DNA from: Chitinophagales bacterium
GTDB lineage: Bacteria; Bacteroidota; Bacteroidia; Chitinophagales; Chitinophagaceae
Assembly (NCBI GenBank): GCA_015654595.1
Contig: JAATGQ010000160.1
Location: 1 to 64,000 of the forward strand
Length of the DNA: 64,000 nucleotides
Direction: 5' to 3'
In this document: positions 1 to 8,453 of the stretch, piece after piece
How positions within the stretch are numbered: position 1 is the first letter of the stretch
How the letters are laid out: the number at the start of each line of letters is the position of its first letter
Notes under the pieces: model-generated
Told to the model about the DNA's origin: nothing
Databases searched by the model: none
Seen by the model: only the letters and a program-made list of their open reading frames with translations
Position numbers and translations under genes: made by a program

Positions 1-176
1 ATACCGATGACGATGGTGATCCGTTGAATGAAGACGATGATTATGATGGAGAGGATCTGGATGTTCCGGGTTCGGAAGATGACGATCCTGATGAGGAGTT
101 GGGGGAGGAAGATGAGGAGAATAATGACTACAGCCTGAGTGATGACGATGATCACGAAGAGCGGGAAGACATCTAA
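1..176 (+). CDS. C-terminal end of an acidic protein (partial)
   Basis: The reading frame enters from before the window (first whole codon at 3) and stops at 174-176. The 57 visible residues are overwhelmingly Asp and Glu with a few Gly, Pro and Asn, typical of a disordered acidic tail. A strong hairpin with a T-run follows 22 bases after the stop, supporting a real gene end. No family can be named from this tail alone; acidic tails occur on several unrelated DNA- or RNA-associated proteins. Confidence 0.75.
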   Translation, partial: TDDDGDPLNEDDDYDGEDLDVPGSEDDDPDEELGEEDEENNDYSLSDDDDHEEREDI

Positions 177-197
177 ACTTTCGAGGTTAAGTACGGG

Positions 198-224
198 GGC
201 TGGCGCTTTGCGCCGGCCTTTTTT
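198..224 (+). terminator. Rho-independent terminator
   Basis: A 9-bp stem (198-206 with 210-218, one G-T pair) around a TTT loop is followed by a T-run to 224. It ends the transcript of the acidic-tail gene. Confidence 0.85.
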
Positions 225-331
225 GTTTTGGGTCGCCGCTTTTGGACACTACAGGCCCCATGTGTCCGCCGATCGCCACGATCGCACCCCGATCGGTCTG
301 TGTCCCTGACTGGTTCACTTACTCTCCCCAC

Positions 332-1678
332 CTATCCCTTCGACTGTGGATTACCGTCCTCAACCGCCTTGCTTGCGCCATCGGCCAATTGCCCCGTAGT
401 GCTGACCGGGGCCGCATTGACCTTTTCGGCAGCTGCGACAGAAGGAGGCGCATCGATATGCGGCGCGGTGGCCTTTGGAGCGCTGGCATTATTGGATGCA
501 GGAGCGTTGGCCGTACCGGAGAAAGTAACAGCTGGATCGGGAGACGCGGTTTTGCCCGTTCCCGGTTTAGCTGCATCGGCATGGCTGATAGCGCCGGGCT
601 TGTTTTGGGCGGGTATTTCGATGATTGCCCGATTCTGCGGCAGACAATGGGGATAATATTCCTGTACAAAGTGTATCAGACCTTCCCGGATATCGCAGCG
701 GAGATCGAAGGCGTTGCCGCTGCTGCTTGCGCTGACGAGAGCGCGGACTTCGATGGTTCTTTCGCTGGCATTGGTGACCTGCAGTACTTTTACTCTCTTG
801 TCCCAGAGCGGATTTTTATCGAGCAGTCGCGTAAACTCTTGACGCAATGGCTCCAGCGGAATCGTATAGTCGAGATAGAGGAAGACGGTGCCGAGTATGT
901 CTGCCGTATTGCGGGTCCAGTTCTGGAAGGGCTTTTCTACAAAATAATTGATAGGCAGGATCAACCGGCGCTGGTCCCAGATATTAACTACCACATAGGT
1001 CAGCGTTATCTCTTCCACGCGTCCCCATTCGCCTTCTACGACGAGCACGTCGTCGATGCGAATGGGTTGGGTAAACGCAATCTGGAAGCCCGCCAGCAGG
1101 TTGCCCAGGGATTTTTGTGCCGCAAAACCGATGATGATACCGCCGACACCGACTCCTGTGATAAGACCGGTCCCTATTTTTCGGAGATTGTTAAAACTGA
1201 GCAAAATCACACAGCAGGTCAGTATAAGGATCAGGCTGATGGCAAGACGACGGATGAATTGCAGTTGGGTCCTGATCTTTCTTTCCTTGAGGTTGTCGGC
1301 TTTCTGTATGTCGAAGTGATGGTACACATAATCTTCAAAAACTTTTACGACGCCTATAAGTACGTTGGCAAAGGCCAGTGTCAGGAGGATCTCGACGGTC
1401 TTGTTAAAGGCAGGGATGACGTTGGACCGGATCTTCATCATCGGCAGCAGCAGGTTCAGCGTCAGCAGGGGCAGGAAATAACTGAAGGGCTGGCCAAGCC
1501 TGGACAGGATAGACCGGGTCGTGGAGAAGGCTGGTCTGTCGTCTTTTGGCTTCTTCTTCAGCAACAAGGACAGCATAAACTTTAGGATCAGTCCGATGAC
1601 GATCGATATGCCGATGAGAATAGCGTCCCAGATATAGTCGGGAAATCTGTCAAACTGGTCGAGAAACTGGTCTGGCAT
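332..1678 (-). CDS. MscS-family mechanosensitive ion channel
   Basis: A 448-residue inner-membrane channel that would release solutes on osmotic downshock. Hydrophobic segments lie near residues 18-40, 64-82, 92-112 and 143-162. They are followed by the Gly/Ala-rich pore helix at about 169-200 (GVGVGG then GFAAQKSLGN), the MscS hallmark. The beta domain follows (PIRIDD, WGRVEEI, PINYF). The last ~100 residues, from about 350, are an Ala/Pro/Ser/Thr-rich tail not needed for the fold and probably disordered. The ATG at 1678 fits the first membrane helix well. The gene diverges from the topoisomerase gene. Long open frames on the other strand here are shadows. Confidence 0.93.
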   Translation of the reverse strand: MPDQFLDQFDRFPDYIWDAILIGISIVIGLILKFMLSLLLKKKPKDDRPAFSTTRSILSRLGQPFSYFLPLLTLNLLLPMMKIRSNVIPAFNKTVEILLTLAFANVLIGVVKVFEDYVYHHFDIQKADNLKERKIRTQLQFIRRLAISLILILTCCVILLSFNNLRKIGTGLITGVGVGGIIIGFAAQKSLGNLLAGFQIAFTQPIRIDDVLVVEGEWGRVEEITLTYVVVNIWDQRRLILPINYFVEKPFQNWTRNTADILGTVFLYLDYTIPLEPLRQEFTRLLDKNPLWDKRVKVLQVTNASERTIEVRALVSASSSGNAFDLRCDIREGLIHFVQEYYPHCLPQNRAIIEIPAQNKPGAISHADAAKPGTGKTASPDPAVTFSGTANAPASNNASAPKATAPHIDAPPSVAAAEKVNAAPVSTTGQLADGASKAVEDGNPQSKG

Positions 1679-1852
1679 AAGTTGAAACTTGAGCTATAAT
1701 TTACAACGATTGAGCCAGATTTTTACCCGGTGCGTGGAAAAATGGAAACAGGCGGGCCTTGGGGTATGGCGGGACCGCGGCTGGCATGTGTTTTTCTGCA
1801 TTGTGATAAGAAAGATATTAAAATTGTGCGATAGAGGTTTAGGTTAATGGAT

Positions 1853-1881
1853 GCCCCCCCGGTTCCCCGGGGGGGCTTTTT
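1853..1881 (+). terminator. Strong hairpin plus T-run just upstream of the topoisomerase gene
   Basis: A GC-only stem (GCCCCCC.. with ..GGGGGGC, 1853-1876) is followed by TTTTT at 1877-1881. This has the full form of a plus-strand intrinsic terminator, yet the next ATG lies only 19 bases downstream and no plus-strand gene precedes it. It may be an attenuator for the topoisomerase gene or the end of a short unseen transcript from 1680-1850. Confidence 0.65.
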
Positions 1882-1899
1882 CTGATCAAATACATTTTT

Positions 1900-3000
1900 A
1901 TGTCGACTACTTCGGGTATAACTCCTGTTTTATCTCACCGGCAACTGTTACTGGCGGATCGGGATTATCAGCGGGCCGCTTCGGCCGCTCATCTGGTTTA
2001 TGTCAGCGATGCCTCACCTGGTATCTTGCGCAGAAAGAGCGGGAAGGGGTATTCTTTTGTATGGAATGGAACCCCGGTTAAGGATAAGGGAGAGCTGGAC
2101 AGGATCCGGCGGTTAGTGATCCCGCCTTCCTGGACAAAGGTCTGGATCTGTCCCAAAGCCAATGGGCATATCCAGGCGACAGGGTTGGATCTGAAGGGGC
2201 GCAAACAATACCGGTATCATGCCTCCTGGAATGCTTTTCGGAACGAGACAAAGTTTCACCGGCTTTATGAATTTGGAAAGGCATTGCCGCTCTTGCGGGA
2301 GCGGATAGCCGCGGATCTGTCTAAAAAGGGACTTCTTCGGGAAAAAGTACTGGCTACGGTGGTCAGCCTGATGGAGCGTACCTATATCCGGGTTGGGAAT
2401 AACGAATATGAAAGGACCAACGGCTCTTATGGATTGACGACCCTAAAGAATAAACATGTGGCCGTCACCGGGAAACGGATCAGTTTTTCGTTTACGGGCA
2501 AGAAAGGAGTACATCATTCTATTACGGTAAAGAATCAACGGCTTGCCCGTATTGTGCGTCAATGCCATGACCTGCCGGGTAAGGAGTTGTTCCAATATCA
2601 GGAAGAAGACGGATCCTTACACGCTATCGACTCCGGAATGGTCAATCATTATATCCACGATATCGCCGAGCAGGACTTTACGGCGAAGGATTTCCGGACC
2701 TGGGCAGGCTCGCTGCACGCACTGCTGGCCTTTCGCGCGATTGGCGAAGCGGAAAATGCTACAGCATGTAAGCGCAATGTGGCCGAGGTGCTGGACAAGG
2801 TAAGTCTCGAGCTTGGCAACACAAGAGCAGTTTGTAAAAAATATTATGTCCACCCGGGACTTATTCAGCTGTATGAGGAAGGAAAACTGATGGGCTACCT
2901 GCATGGCCTGGACGAAATGGATGATAAAGAGGAGGTGCAAGGATTGACCGCGGAAGAAGGGGTATTGATGAAGATATTGAAGAAATATATTCGGGGGTAA
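1900..3000 (+). CDS. DNA topoisomerase IB
   Basis: A 366-residue poxvirus/bacterial-type topoisomerase IB, which relaxes supercoils through a 3'-phosphotyrosine intermediate without ATP. Family signatures are in order: the RKQYRYH block (101-107), the ERTYIRVGN block (160-167) with a catalytic Arg, KDFRTW (263-268) with a second catalytic Arg, and the C-terminal KKYYVHP block, in which Tyr316 aligns with the nucleophile. Length is normal for the family. The ATG at 1900 begins a plausible N-terminus, but its ribosome-binding region is squeezed against the upstream hairpin. Bacterial copies of this enzyme are accessory and often lie near stress genes, as here (Ku, DUF5670, YihY). Confidence 0.93.
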   Translation: MSTTSGITPVLSHRQLLLADRDYQRAASAAHLVYVSDASPGILRRKSGKGYSFVWNGTPVKDKGELDRIRRLVIPPSWTKVWICPKANGHIQATGLDLKGRKQYRYHASWNAFRNETKFHRLYEFGKALPLLRERIAADLSKKGLLREKVLATVVSLMERTYIRVGNNEYERTNGSYGLTTLKNKHVAVTGKRISFSFTGKKGVHHSITVKNQRLARIVRQCHDLPGKELFQYQEEDGSLHAIDSGMVNHYIHDIAEQDFTAKDFRTWAGSLHALLAFRAIGEAENATACKRNVAEVLDKVSLELGNTRAVCKKYYVHPGLIQLYEEGKLMGYLHGLDEMDDKEEVQGLTAEEGVLMKILKKYIRG

Positions 3001-3036
3001 GTTGCGCGCATGCACGTCGCCCCTCGCATACAGGCA

Positions 3037-3064
3037 ATAAAAAAAGCCGGTCGTCTGACCGGCC
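3037..3064 (-). terminator. Terminator of the DUF5670-like gene
   Basis: On the minus strand a 7-bp stem (GCCGGTC with GACCGGC, 3046-3063) runs into seven T residues (A-run at 3039-3045 on plus). A second small hairpin lies at 3068-3088, just after the small gene. Confidence 0.8.
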
Positions 3065-3107
3065 ACGAATCTGTTTGCACAGATTCATTACCCCGAAACA
3101 AATAACG

Positions 3108-3254
3108 TCACGCTCTCCTGATTATCCCCAGGATCAGCGATATTATTGCCAATACGATCAATACATGGATGAGGCCGCCTACACTGTACACAAACACTCC
3201 AAGAAGCCAGCCTATGATAAGGATCACAGCGATCAGATAGAGTAAACCGCTCAT
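3108..3254 (-). CDS. Small lmo0937/DUF5670-like membrane peptide
   Basis: A 48-residue open frame with a good hydrophobic profile: two membrane helices (about 3-20 and 25-43) joined by a short Tyr-Ser-Val-Gly-Gly turn, ending in Arg-Arg-Ala. This matches the lmo0937-type small membrane proteins that are common in Bacteroidota near stress genes. The function is unknown and a role in envelope stress is only suggested by context. It has its own terminator at 3037-3064. The frame is too short for most gene callers, so it may be missing from automatic annotations. Confidence 0.8.
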   Translation of the reverse strand: MSGLLYLIAVILIIGWLLGVFVYSVGGLIHVLIVLAIISLILGIIRRA

Positions 3255-3518
3255 AAAATAGATATTTTAAGTATGAGGAAAATGTTGGTTGTTCTGTTGA
3301 ACCTATTGAAAAATGCTTGCCAGTTTTTCAGCGGTTATAAAGTCTGTATTTTTTAGGAACTTGGGGAAGATTGTCCCCATTTACAGCCTATTACGAGGAA
3401 AAGAGATGGGCGTCCGACATAATTGATATCGGCTTTTCAATGATCACGGATCTTCGGTAACTGCTTTCGGGTGACCATCGGAAAAGGGAATTGGCATAAT
3501 CTTCTTTATAACTTCTAT

Positions 3519-4433
3519 ATGAAGAAATTCAACCTGAAGGCCTTCTGGAAGGCGATCAAAAATGCAGCAAACGACTTTATAAACGACAACGGGTTTAAGT
3601 TGGCTGCGTCGTTGTCGTATTCCATGATCTTTTCTATTGGACCTTTGCTGATCCTGGTTATTTCGCTGGTCGGAATATTCTGGGGGCGTGATGCAGTAGA
3701 AGGACGGATCTATCAGCAGGTGAAGAACCTGGTTGGAAGCTCGGCTGCTTTACAGATACAAGACATCATACGATATACACAGCAGTCGAAGCACACCGTA
3801 ATGGGGGCGATCATCGGCGGCATCATCCTGGTGATCGGTGCAACGGGAGTCTTTACCGAGATCCAAAGCTCAATTAACTATATGTGGTCAATACAGGCAA
3901 AGCCAAAGAAGGGATGGCTCAAGTTATTGATGAATCGCCTGTTGAGTTTTTCCTTAATTATCAGCTTTGGATTTATATCGATGGTTGCGCTGTTGATCAA
4001 TTCGCTGATGGATGTATTGAGTGATTATCTGAAGCATTATTTTTCCGAGGCGACCGTCTACCTGTTTTATACAGTGAACCTGACACTGACGTTTGGCGCT
4101 GTCGTACTGCTGTTCATGATCGTCTTCCGCATCCTGCCGGATGCGATCATCAGTTGGCGGGATGCTTTTGTTGGGGCTATATTTACCGGCTTGTTGTTCC
4201 TGCTGGGGAAATTATTGATCGGTCTTTATCTGGGACATTCGAACATCGGACTGATGTATGGAGCGGCAGCCTCAATAATAGTGATCCTTACCTGGGTCTA
4301 TTATTCCTCCATCATACTTTATTTTGGGGCGGAGTTTACCAAGGCCTATGCGATTGGAAATGGATACGGCATCCGCCCGACGGATACCGCCGTATTCATT
4401 CTGAAACGCGAAGCGCGGGAACTGCCCGCTTAA
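3519..4433 (+). CDS. YihY/BrkB-family inner-membrane protein
   Basis: A 304-residue multi-spanning membrane protein. The N-terminus is a short amphipathic Lys/Phe-rich stretch, followed by about six hydrophobic helices. The family-typical features are visible: an early segment with SYSMIFSIGPLL, a central loop, and the C-terminal GLMYGAAASIIVILTWVYYS block followed by ILYFGAEFTKAYA. An upstream in-frame GTG at 3471 exists, but the ATG at 3519 gives the usual family start. The old name 'ribonuclease BN' is not supported for this family; a transport or envelope role is presumed. Confidence 0.9.
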   Translation: MKKFNLKAFWKAIKNAANDFINDNGFKLAASLSYSMIFSIGPLLILVISLVGIFWGRDAVEGRIYQQVKNLVGSSAALQIQDIIRYTQQSKHTVMGAIIGGIILVIGATGVFTEIQSSINYMWSIQAKPKKGWLKLLMNRLLSFSLIISFGFISMVALLINSLMDVLSDYLKHYFSEATVYLFYTVNLTLTFGAVVLLFMIVFRILPDAIISWRDAFVGAIFTGLLFLLGKLLIGLYLGHSNIGLMYGAAASIIVILTWVYYSSIILYFGAEFTKAYAIGNGYGIRPTDTAVFILKREARELPA

Positions 4434-4608
4434 CGCGCCGCACCCTGTTTGGGCCGCTGCTCATCGCCCGGCTCTCCCTGTATAGCCCGGCGGCATCCCA
4501 TATCACCCCGCCGCATCCTGCCAAGCCTTCACTGCCGTGCCTGCCGCCAAGCGCCAGCTTCCCAATACATCACCCCGCCGCTTAGCTGTTCCCCGCCCCC
4601 AGCCCCGC

Positions 4609-5391
4609 CTAAGACGCTTTTTTCCGAGGCTTGCTTCCGCCCTGCAAAGAGGCCTTGAGCTGCGAAAGCAGGTCTTTGCCCGCAGAGTGAACGATCCGAA
4701 GCGTGGGTGCCGGCGCCTTTTTGCCTTTTGCTTTTGCTTTGATCAGTTTCATCAGCTCATCCGTATAAGTGTCCTTATACTTCTCGATATCGAAAGTCCC
4801 CGAGAGCTGGTTGATCAGCTCTATAGCCATCTTCATTTCAGCGGGTTTACTGGTCGAGGTAGGGATCTTCAGGTCTTCGGTCGATCTTATTTCCTGTGCC
4901 CAACGAATGCGGTTTAAAACCAGGACATTTTCGTGCGGCTTTATCAGCACAAGCCCTTCTTTATTTCTAAGGACAAAACTTCCAAAGCCAACCTTACCCG
5001 TCTTTTCCAACGCATCGCGTAAAAGAGCATATGCTTTTGATCCGGATTTGTCGGGCTCGAGATAATAAGGTGTTTCGTAATACATGCCGTCGATCTCTTT
5101 CTCATCGACAAACTCTTCGATGGTAATGATCTTCGACTTTTCGGGGCTTGCTTCTGCAAAGTCTTCGTCGGTCAATACAACATAGCGTCCGTCGAGGTTG
5201 TAGCCTTTGACGATGCTTTCCCACGGAACTTCTTTGCCGGTGTTCTCATTGACCCTTTTGAATTTGATATGAGCGTGATCCTTCTTGTCGAGCATGTCGA
5301 GGTCAAGGTCGCTGTCCTGTACAGCGCTGTACATTTTTATGGGGATGTTCACCAGTCCAAAGCCGATGGCCCCCGTCCAGATTGATCGCAT
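4609..5391 (-). CDS. ku: Ku protein of bacterial non-homologous end joining
   Basis: A 260-residue protein with the bacterial Ku core. It starts with the conserved [20 protein letters not shown] block and continues through the [11 protein letters not shown] region, the [16 protein letters not shown] segment and the RWAQEIRS block. The last ~35 residues are Lys-rich ([12 protein letters not shown] and a final GSKPRKKAS), as in bacterial Ku tails that aid DNA binding and end threading. Ku homodimers bind double-strand ends and recruit LigD. No ligD is present in this window, so the partner must lie elsewhere. It is convergent with the YihY gene across a C-rich gap (4434-4608) in which I see nothing else. 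Confidence 0.95.
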   Translation of the reverse strand: MRSIWTGAIGFGLVNIPIKMYSAVQDSDLDLDMLDKKDHAHIKFKRVNENTGKEVPWESIVKGYNLDGRYVVLTDEDFAEASPEKSKIITIEEFVDEKEIDGMYYETPYYLEPDKSGSKAYALLRDALEKTGKVGFGSFVLRNKEGLVLIKPHENVLVLNRIRWAQEIRSTEDLKIPTSTSKPAEMKMAIELINQLSGTFDIEKYKDTYTDELMKLIKAKAKGKKAPAPTLRIVHSAGKDLLSQLKASLQGGSKPRKKAS

Positions 5392-5520
5392 AAAGGGATG
5401 TATTTATTATATATATATATAAGCGAATAAACTTCATGCCAGGGCGGGCACGACAATTGAAAGAGTGTAATCGGACATGTTTTCACACAAATTTAATCTG
5501 TAACGAAAAAACAACCGATT

Positions 5521-6243
5521 ATGAAATCGACGATTAACAACCGCACTAAAGAGACAGCTGTTTACAGCGGTAAAACGACAGGCATTGCACGGAAACTGAG
5601 TCTTTTCTTTGTGGGTGCTGCATTACTTTCTTCCACTTCACTTTTTGCTCAGCAACAAAAAACAAGTTCGGATAGCACATTGTCTCCAAAGTTCGGTATT
5701 AAAGGGGCACTGAATCTTACCTATCTCTATGACAACGACGCCAGCGACACCAAACATCTGAAGGCCGGATGGAACGCGGGCGTATTTGCAAAGTTACCGA
5801 TTACCAAGGGATTTTCGATTCAACCGGAAGTCTTGTATTCGGTAAAAGGAGCAAAAGAGAGCTACGACAACTTCATCCAGGGAAGCGGCGAATACCGGTT
5901 TAACCTCGGTTATATAGAAGTCCCGGTATTGGCTGTCGTAAACCTGACGCCTTGGTTTAATATCCAGGCAGGTGGTTACGCGGCTTACCTGACCAATGCT
6001 AATGTTAAGAATGTAGACAATAGCGGCGACATCCAGGGGGCTACAGATCTGAAAGCCGGCGATTTTAACCGTTGGGATTTCGGTCTGGCCGGCGGGGTAG
6101 GGTTCGACGTAGAGAACTTTACGATTGGCGCACGATACAATTATGGGCTTTCGCATATTGGAAAGAGCGGAAATCTCGCAGGAGATCTGACGACTAATTC
6201 AAAAAATGCGGGTTTATCGATTTATGTAGGATTCGGGTTTTAA
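5521..6243 (+). CDS. Outer-membrane beta-barrel (PorT-like) protein
   Basis: A 240-residue exported protein. After an unusually long polar N-terminus (about 25 residues) comes a hydrophobic signal core ending in SLFAQQQ near residue 45. The remainder alternates polar and aromatic residues with barrel-like strands (FGIKGALNLTYLY, KLPITKGFSIQPEVLYSVKGAK, LGYIEVPVLAVVNLTPWFNIQAGGYAAYL) and ends in GLSIYVGFGF, the terminal aromatic residue of an outer-membrane barrel. This matches the eight-strand 'outer membrane protein beta-barrel' family abundant in Bacteroidota, whose roles are mostly unknown. A Met inside the long leader is not available, so the start at 5521 is kept. Confidence 0.82.
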   Translation: MKSTINNRTKETAVYSGKTTGIARKLSLFFVGAALLSSTSLFAQQQKTSSDSTLSPKFGIKGALNLTYLYDNDASDTKHLKAGWNAGVFAKLPITKGFSIQPEVLYSVKGAKESYDNFIQGSGEYRFNLGYIEVPVLAVVNLTPWFNIQAGGYAAYLTNANVKNVDNSGDIQGATDLKAGDFNRWDFGLAGGVGFDVENFTIGARYNYGLSHIGKSGNLAGDLTTNSKNAGLSIYVGFGF

Positions 6244-6266
6244 AGGATTTTTGCTGAGCAACACCA

Positions 6267-6300
6267 AGGGCGCTGTCTAAAGTTGATAGACAGCGCCCTT
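6267..6300. repeat. Perfect 14-bp inverted repeat after the barrel gene
   Basis: AAGGGCGCTGTCTA (6267-6280) pairs perfectly with TAGACAGCGCCCTT (6287-6300) across a 6-base loop. It lies 24 bases after the stop of the barrel gene. It lacks a T-run but is a good 3'-end hairpin candidate. Confidence 0.7.
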
Positions 6301-6413
6301 GATCATTTATGTCCGGCCAGGCAACTTGCCGGTAGCCTCCACTGACCGGTGGGGCATTTTTTTCCCGGTTATGAACTGATTCACAAAGGCTAATGCCAGA
6401 AGTAAAAAAAGTG

Positions 6414-6445
6414 ATGTTATTAAATTTGCTTCGATTTAATAACAT
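6414..6445. promoter_or_regulatory. Palindrome A (operator candidate)
   Basis: ATGTTATTAAAT and its exact complement are separated by 8 bases. It shares its TGTTATTAAA core with palindrome B 94 bases downstream. It lies in the gene-free stretch 6244-6732. Confidence 0.5.
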
Positions 6446-6538
6446 TTGAACGTCACTCCCCATTATCGTTTCTTATTCATTATCAAGGTGAGGAGGGAAT
6501 TACAAGGTACAATGTTGAGGTAAAATGCGTAGGATTAA

Positions 6539-6568
6539 TGTTATTAAAATAGAAAAATTTTAATAACA
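6539..6568. promoter_or_regulatory. Palindrome B (operator candidate)
   Basis: TGTTATTAAAAT and its exact complement are separated by 6 bases, the same core as palindrome A. It lies 13 bases before an ATG that opens a 43-codon Lys-rich frame (6582-6713). That frame runs into the rpoN terminator and is not accepted as a gene. Confidence 0.5.
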
Positions 6569-6680
6569 CCCGCTTTTTGAAATGGCATACAATTACATAA
6601 ACCGATCGGTGAAAAAGGCGGTGAAAAAGGCAATACCAAAGCCCCGGTACGGAAAATTGTCGCTTAGCCAGGCTGTGCAA

Positions 6681-6707
6681 AGAAAAGCCCCGCTGGTAAA
6701 GCGGGGC
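6681..6707 (-). terminator. rpoN terminator
   Basis: On the minus strand an 8-bp GC-rich stem (6687-6694 with 6700-6707) is followed by TTTTCTTT. It lies 26 bases past the rpoN stop. Confidence 0.85.
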
Positions 6708-6732
6708 TGCTGATATGTGAACTGTCCAATTG

Positions 6733-8166
6733 TCAATTCCATAGTCCCCGCACCTGGGCGACAGGGATATTCATCAGTTCGCGATATTTCGCTACCGTGC
6801 GGCGGGCAATACTATACCCCTTTTCCGCAAGGATAGCCACCAGCTGGCGGTCGGTATAGGGCGTCTTTTTATCTTCGGCCTGGATCACCTCGCCGATGAT
6901 ATTCTGGATTACCTTATTGCTGATGTTAAGCCCTTCCTGGTTCATGATCCCTTCAGTAAAGAGGTCCTTAAGCAGGACTGTGCCAAACGGCGTTTCAGCA
7001 TACTTGTTACAGGTAAGCCGGGAGACAGTAGAAATATCGACCTTCACCTTGTCGGCAATATCTTTTAACTTCATCGGCTTGAGCATCAGGATATCTCCGT
7101 ATTTGAAATAGTCATACTGCATGTCTACGATAGCGCGCATGATCTTCAGCATATTGGATTCTCTTTGCTGGATGGCATTGATAAACCACTGTGCGGAAGA
7201 AAGCTTGCTGCGAAGATATTGTTTCGCGGATTTATCGAGGGCCGCGTTCTGGGAGGAATTTTGTACCATCTCCATCCAGGACTGGCTGATATGCAGATTG
7301 CTGCTGCGCTGACGATACAGGGCCAGTTCAAGCGTGTCGCCTTCGTCGATCACGACAAAATCGGGAAGGATAGAAGGATTGGCTTGGATGGAACTGGCGT
7401 CCGGGTTGAAAGGGCGCGTGCTTAGATGAGACAGAAGTTCGAGCACAATACGGATCTCTTCCTCATCAAGATTCATCTGCTTTCGCAGCTTGTCAAGATT
7501 ACAGCTGCGCAGATCCTGAAAATGGCCTTCAAGGAGAGCGATAGCGGTGCGCACATCGGGCCTTTTCGTATTCATATTCTTAAGCTGTAGCAGCATATAC
7601 TCCTGCACATTTCGGCATCCTGCTCCGACTGGCTCCAGCTGACGGATCAGTTTTAACGCCTCATCAAGCTCTTCGGGTTCGATCCATGTTTTCTTTTTAA
7701 ACGAGATCTCCGAGGCAAGTTCTTCGAGATCCTGCTCGAGAAAGCCATTTTCATTGATCGAATCGATCAGGAAATCAAAGAGGAACTGTTTGTCTTCAGG
7801 AACGTCCAGAAACCGGCATTGTCTCTTAAGCTCTTCCCGGAAATCGGGAACCTCTGCAATGGGTTTTTCCGGGACTTTTTCTGTGTTGATGTAGTTGTTG
7901 TATTCTGTTTTGTAGTCAGGAATATCATCATAACAATACTCTTCGTAACCTTGGTAATCTTGTACCGTGTCTTTTGAAAATTTGTCAGCAGCCCCGTCTT
8001 CGCCCGAAGACAACTCTTCGAGGGCGGGATTCTCGCTCAGCTCATCCTGTATACGTTGTTCCAACTCAAGGGTATTCAAGTGGAAAAGGTTAAGTAATTC
8101 TATCTGTTGCGGCAGGATGGTGTGTTGCTGCTTTTGCGTTTGCACTTGATTCAGCATAATACCCAA
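6733..8166 (-). CDS. rpoN: RNA polymerase sigma-54 factor RpoN
   Basis: A 477-residue sigma-54. Region I is the Gln/Leu-rich N-terminus (LNQVQTQKQQHTILPQQIELLNL, continuing into LSENPALE near 48), which contacts activators. An acidic region II linker follows (about 55-100), then the core-binding and promoter-binding region III, with the HTH around 365-395 and the near-invariant RpoN box ARRTVAKYRE at about 454-463, which reads the -24 element. Two Met residues (1 and 4) are possible starts. Sigma-54 directs transcription only with AAA+ activators; none is encoded in this window. Terminated at 6681-6707. Confidence 0.97.
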   Translation of the reverse strand: MGIMLNQVQTQKQQHTILPQQIELLNLFHLNTLELEQRIQDELSENPALEELSSGEDGAADKFSKDTVQDYQGYEEYCYDDIPDYKTEYNNYINTEKVPEKPIAEVPDFREELKRQCRFLDVPEDKQFLFDFLIDSINENGFLEQDLEELASEISFKKKTWIEPEELDEALKLIRQLEPVGAGCRNVQEYMLLQLKNMNTKRPDVRTAIALLEGHFQDLRSCNLDKLRKQMNLDEEEIRIVLELLSHLSTRPFNPDASSIQANPSILPDFVVIDEGDTLELALYRQRSSNLHISQSWMEMVQNSSQNAALDKSAKQYLRSKLSSAQWFINAIQQRESNMLKIMRAIVDMQYDYFKYGDILMLKPMKLKDIADKVKVDISTVSRLTCNKYAETPFGTVLLKDLFTEGIMNQEGLNISNKVIQNIIGEVIQAEDKKTPYTDRQLVAILAEKGYSIARRTVAKYRELMNIPVAQVRGLWN

Positions 8167-8453
8167 ATTTTGTAGATGTATATCCTTTACGACAAATCAG
8201 AAGCCAAAAGACAAGCGGTTGAGCCGAAACACAAAACGAGCGCCGCCACTTTTCTCCTGTAGAAAAATAGATACGTTCCTGGGGAAAAAAGGGTACAAAT
8301 CCGTTGAGCTACAATACTTTCCTTCAAAAAAACAACCCAAACGGGGCAGTCCGCACGGGTTTAAAGAAATATCTTTATTTGCCGTAATATGGTCTGTCTT
8401 TTGTCTAAAATAGCTTAATAACATAACTTAAACATTACTCAGAACTTTCACTT

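Noticed and set aside
242-1585. 447-codon plus-strand frame opposite the MscS gene
   Set aside because: The minus-strand frame has clear MscS motifs; the plus-strand frame has none.
6582-6713. 43-codon Lys-rich frame
   Set aside because: It runs into the rpoN terminator and has no recognised family; kept only as a note in the palindrome finding.
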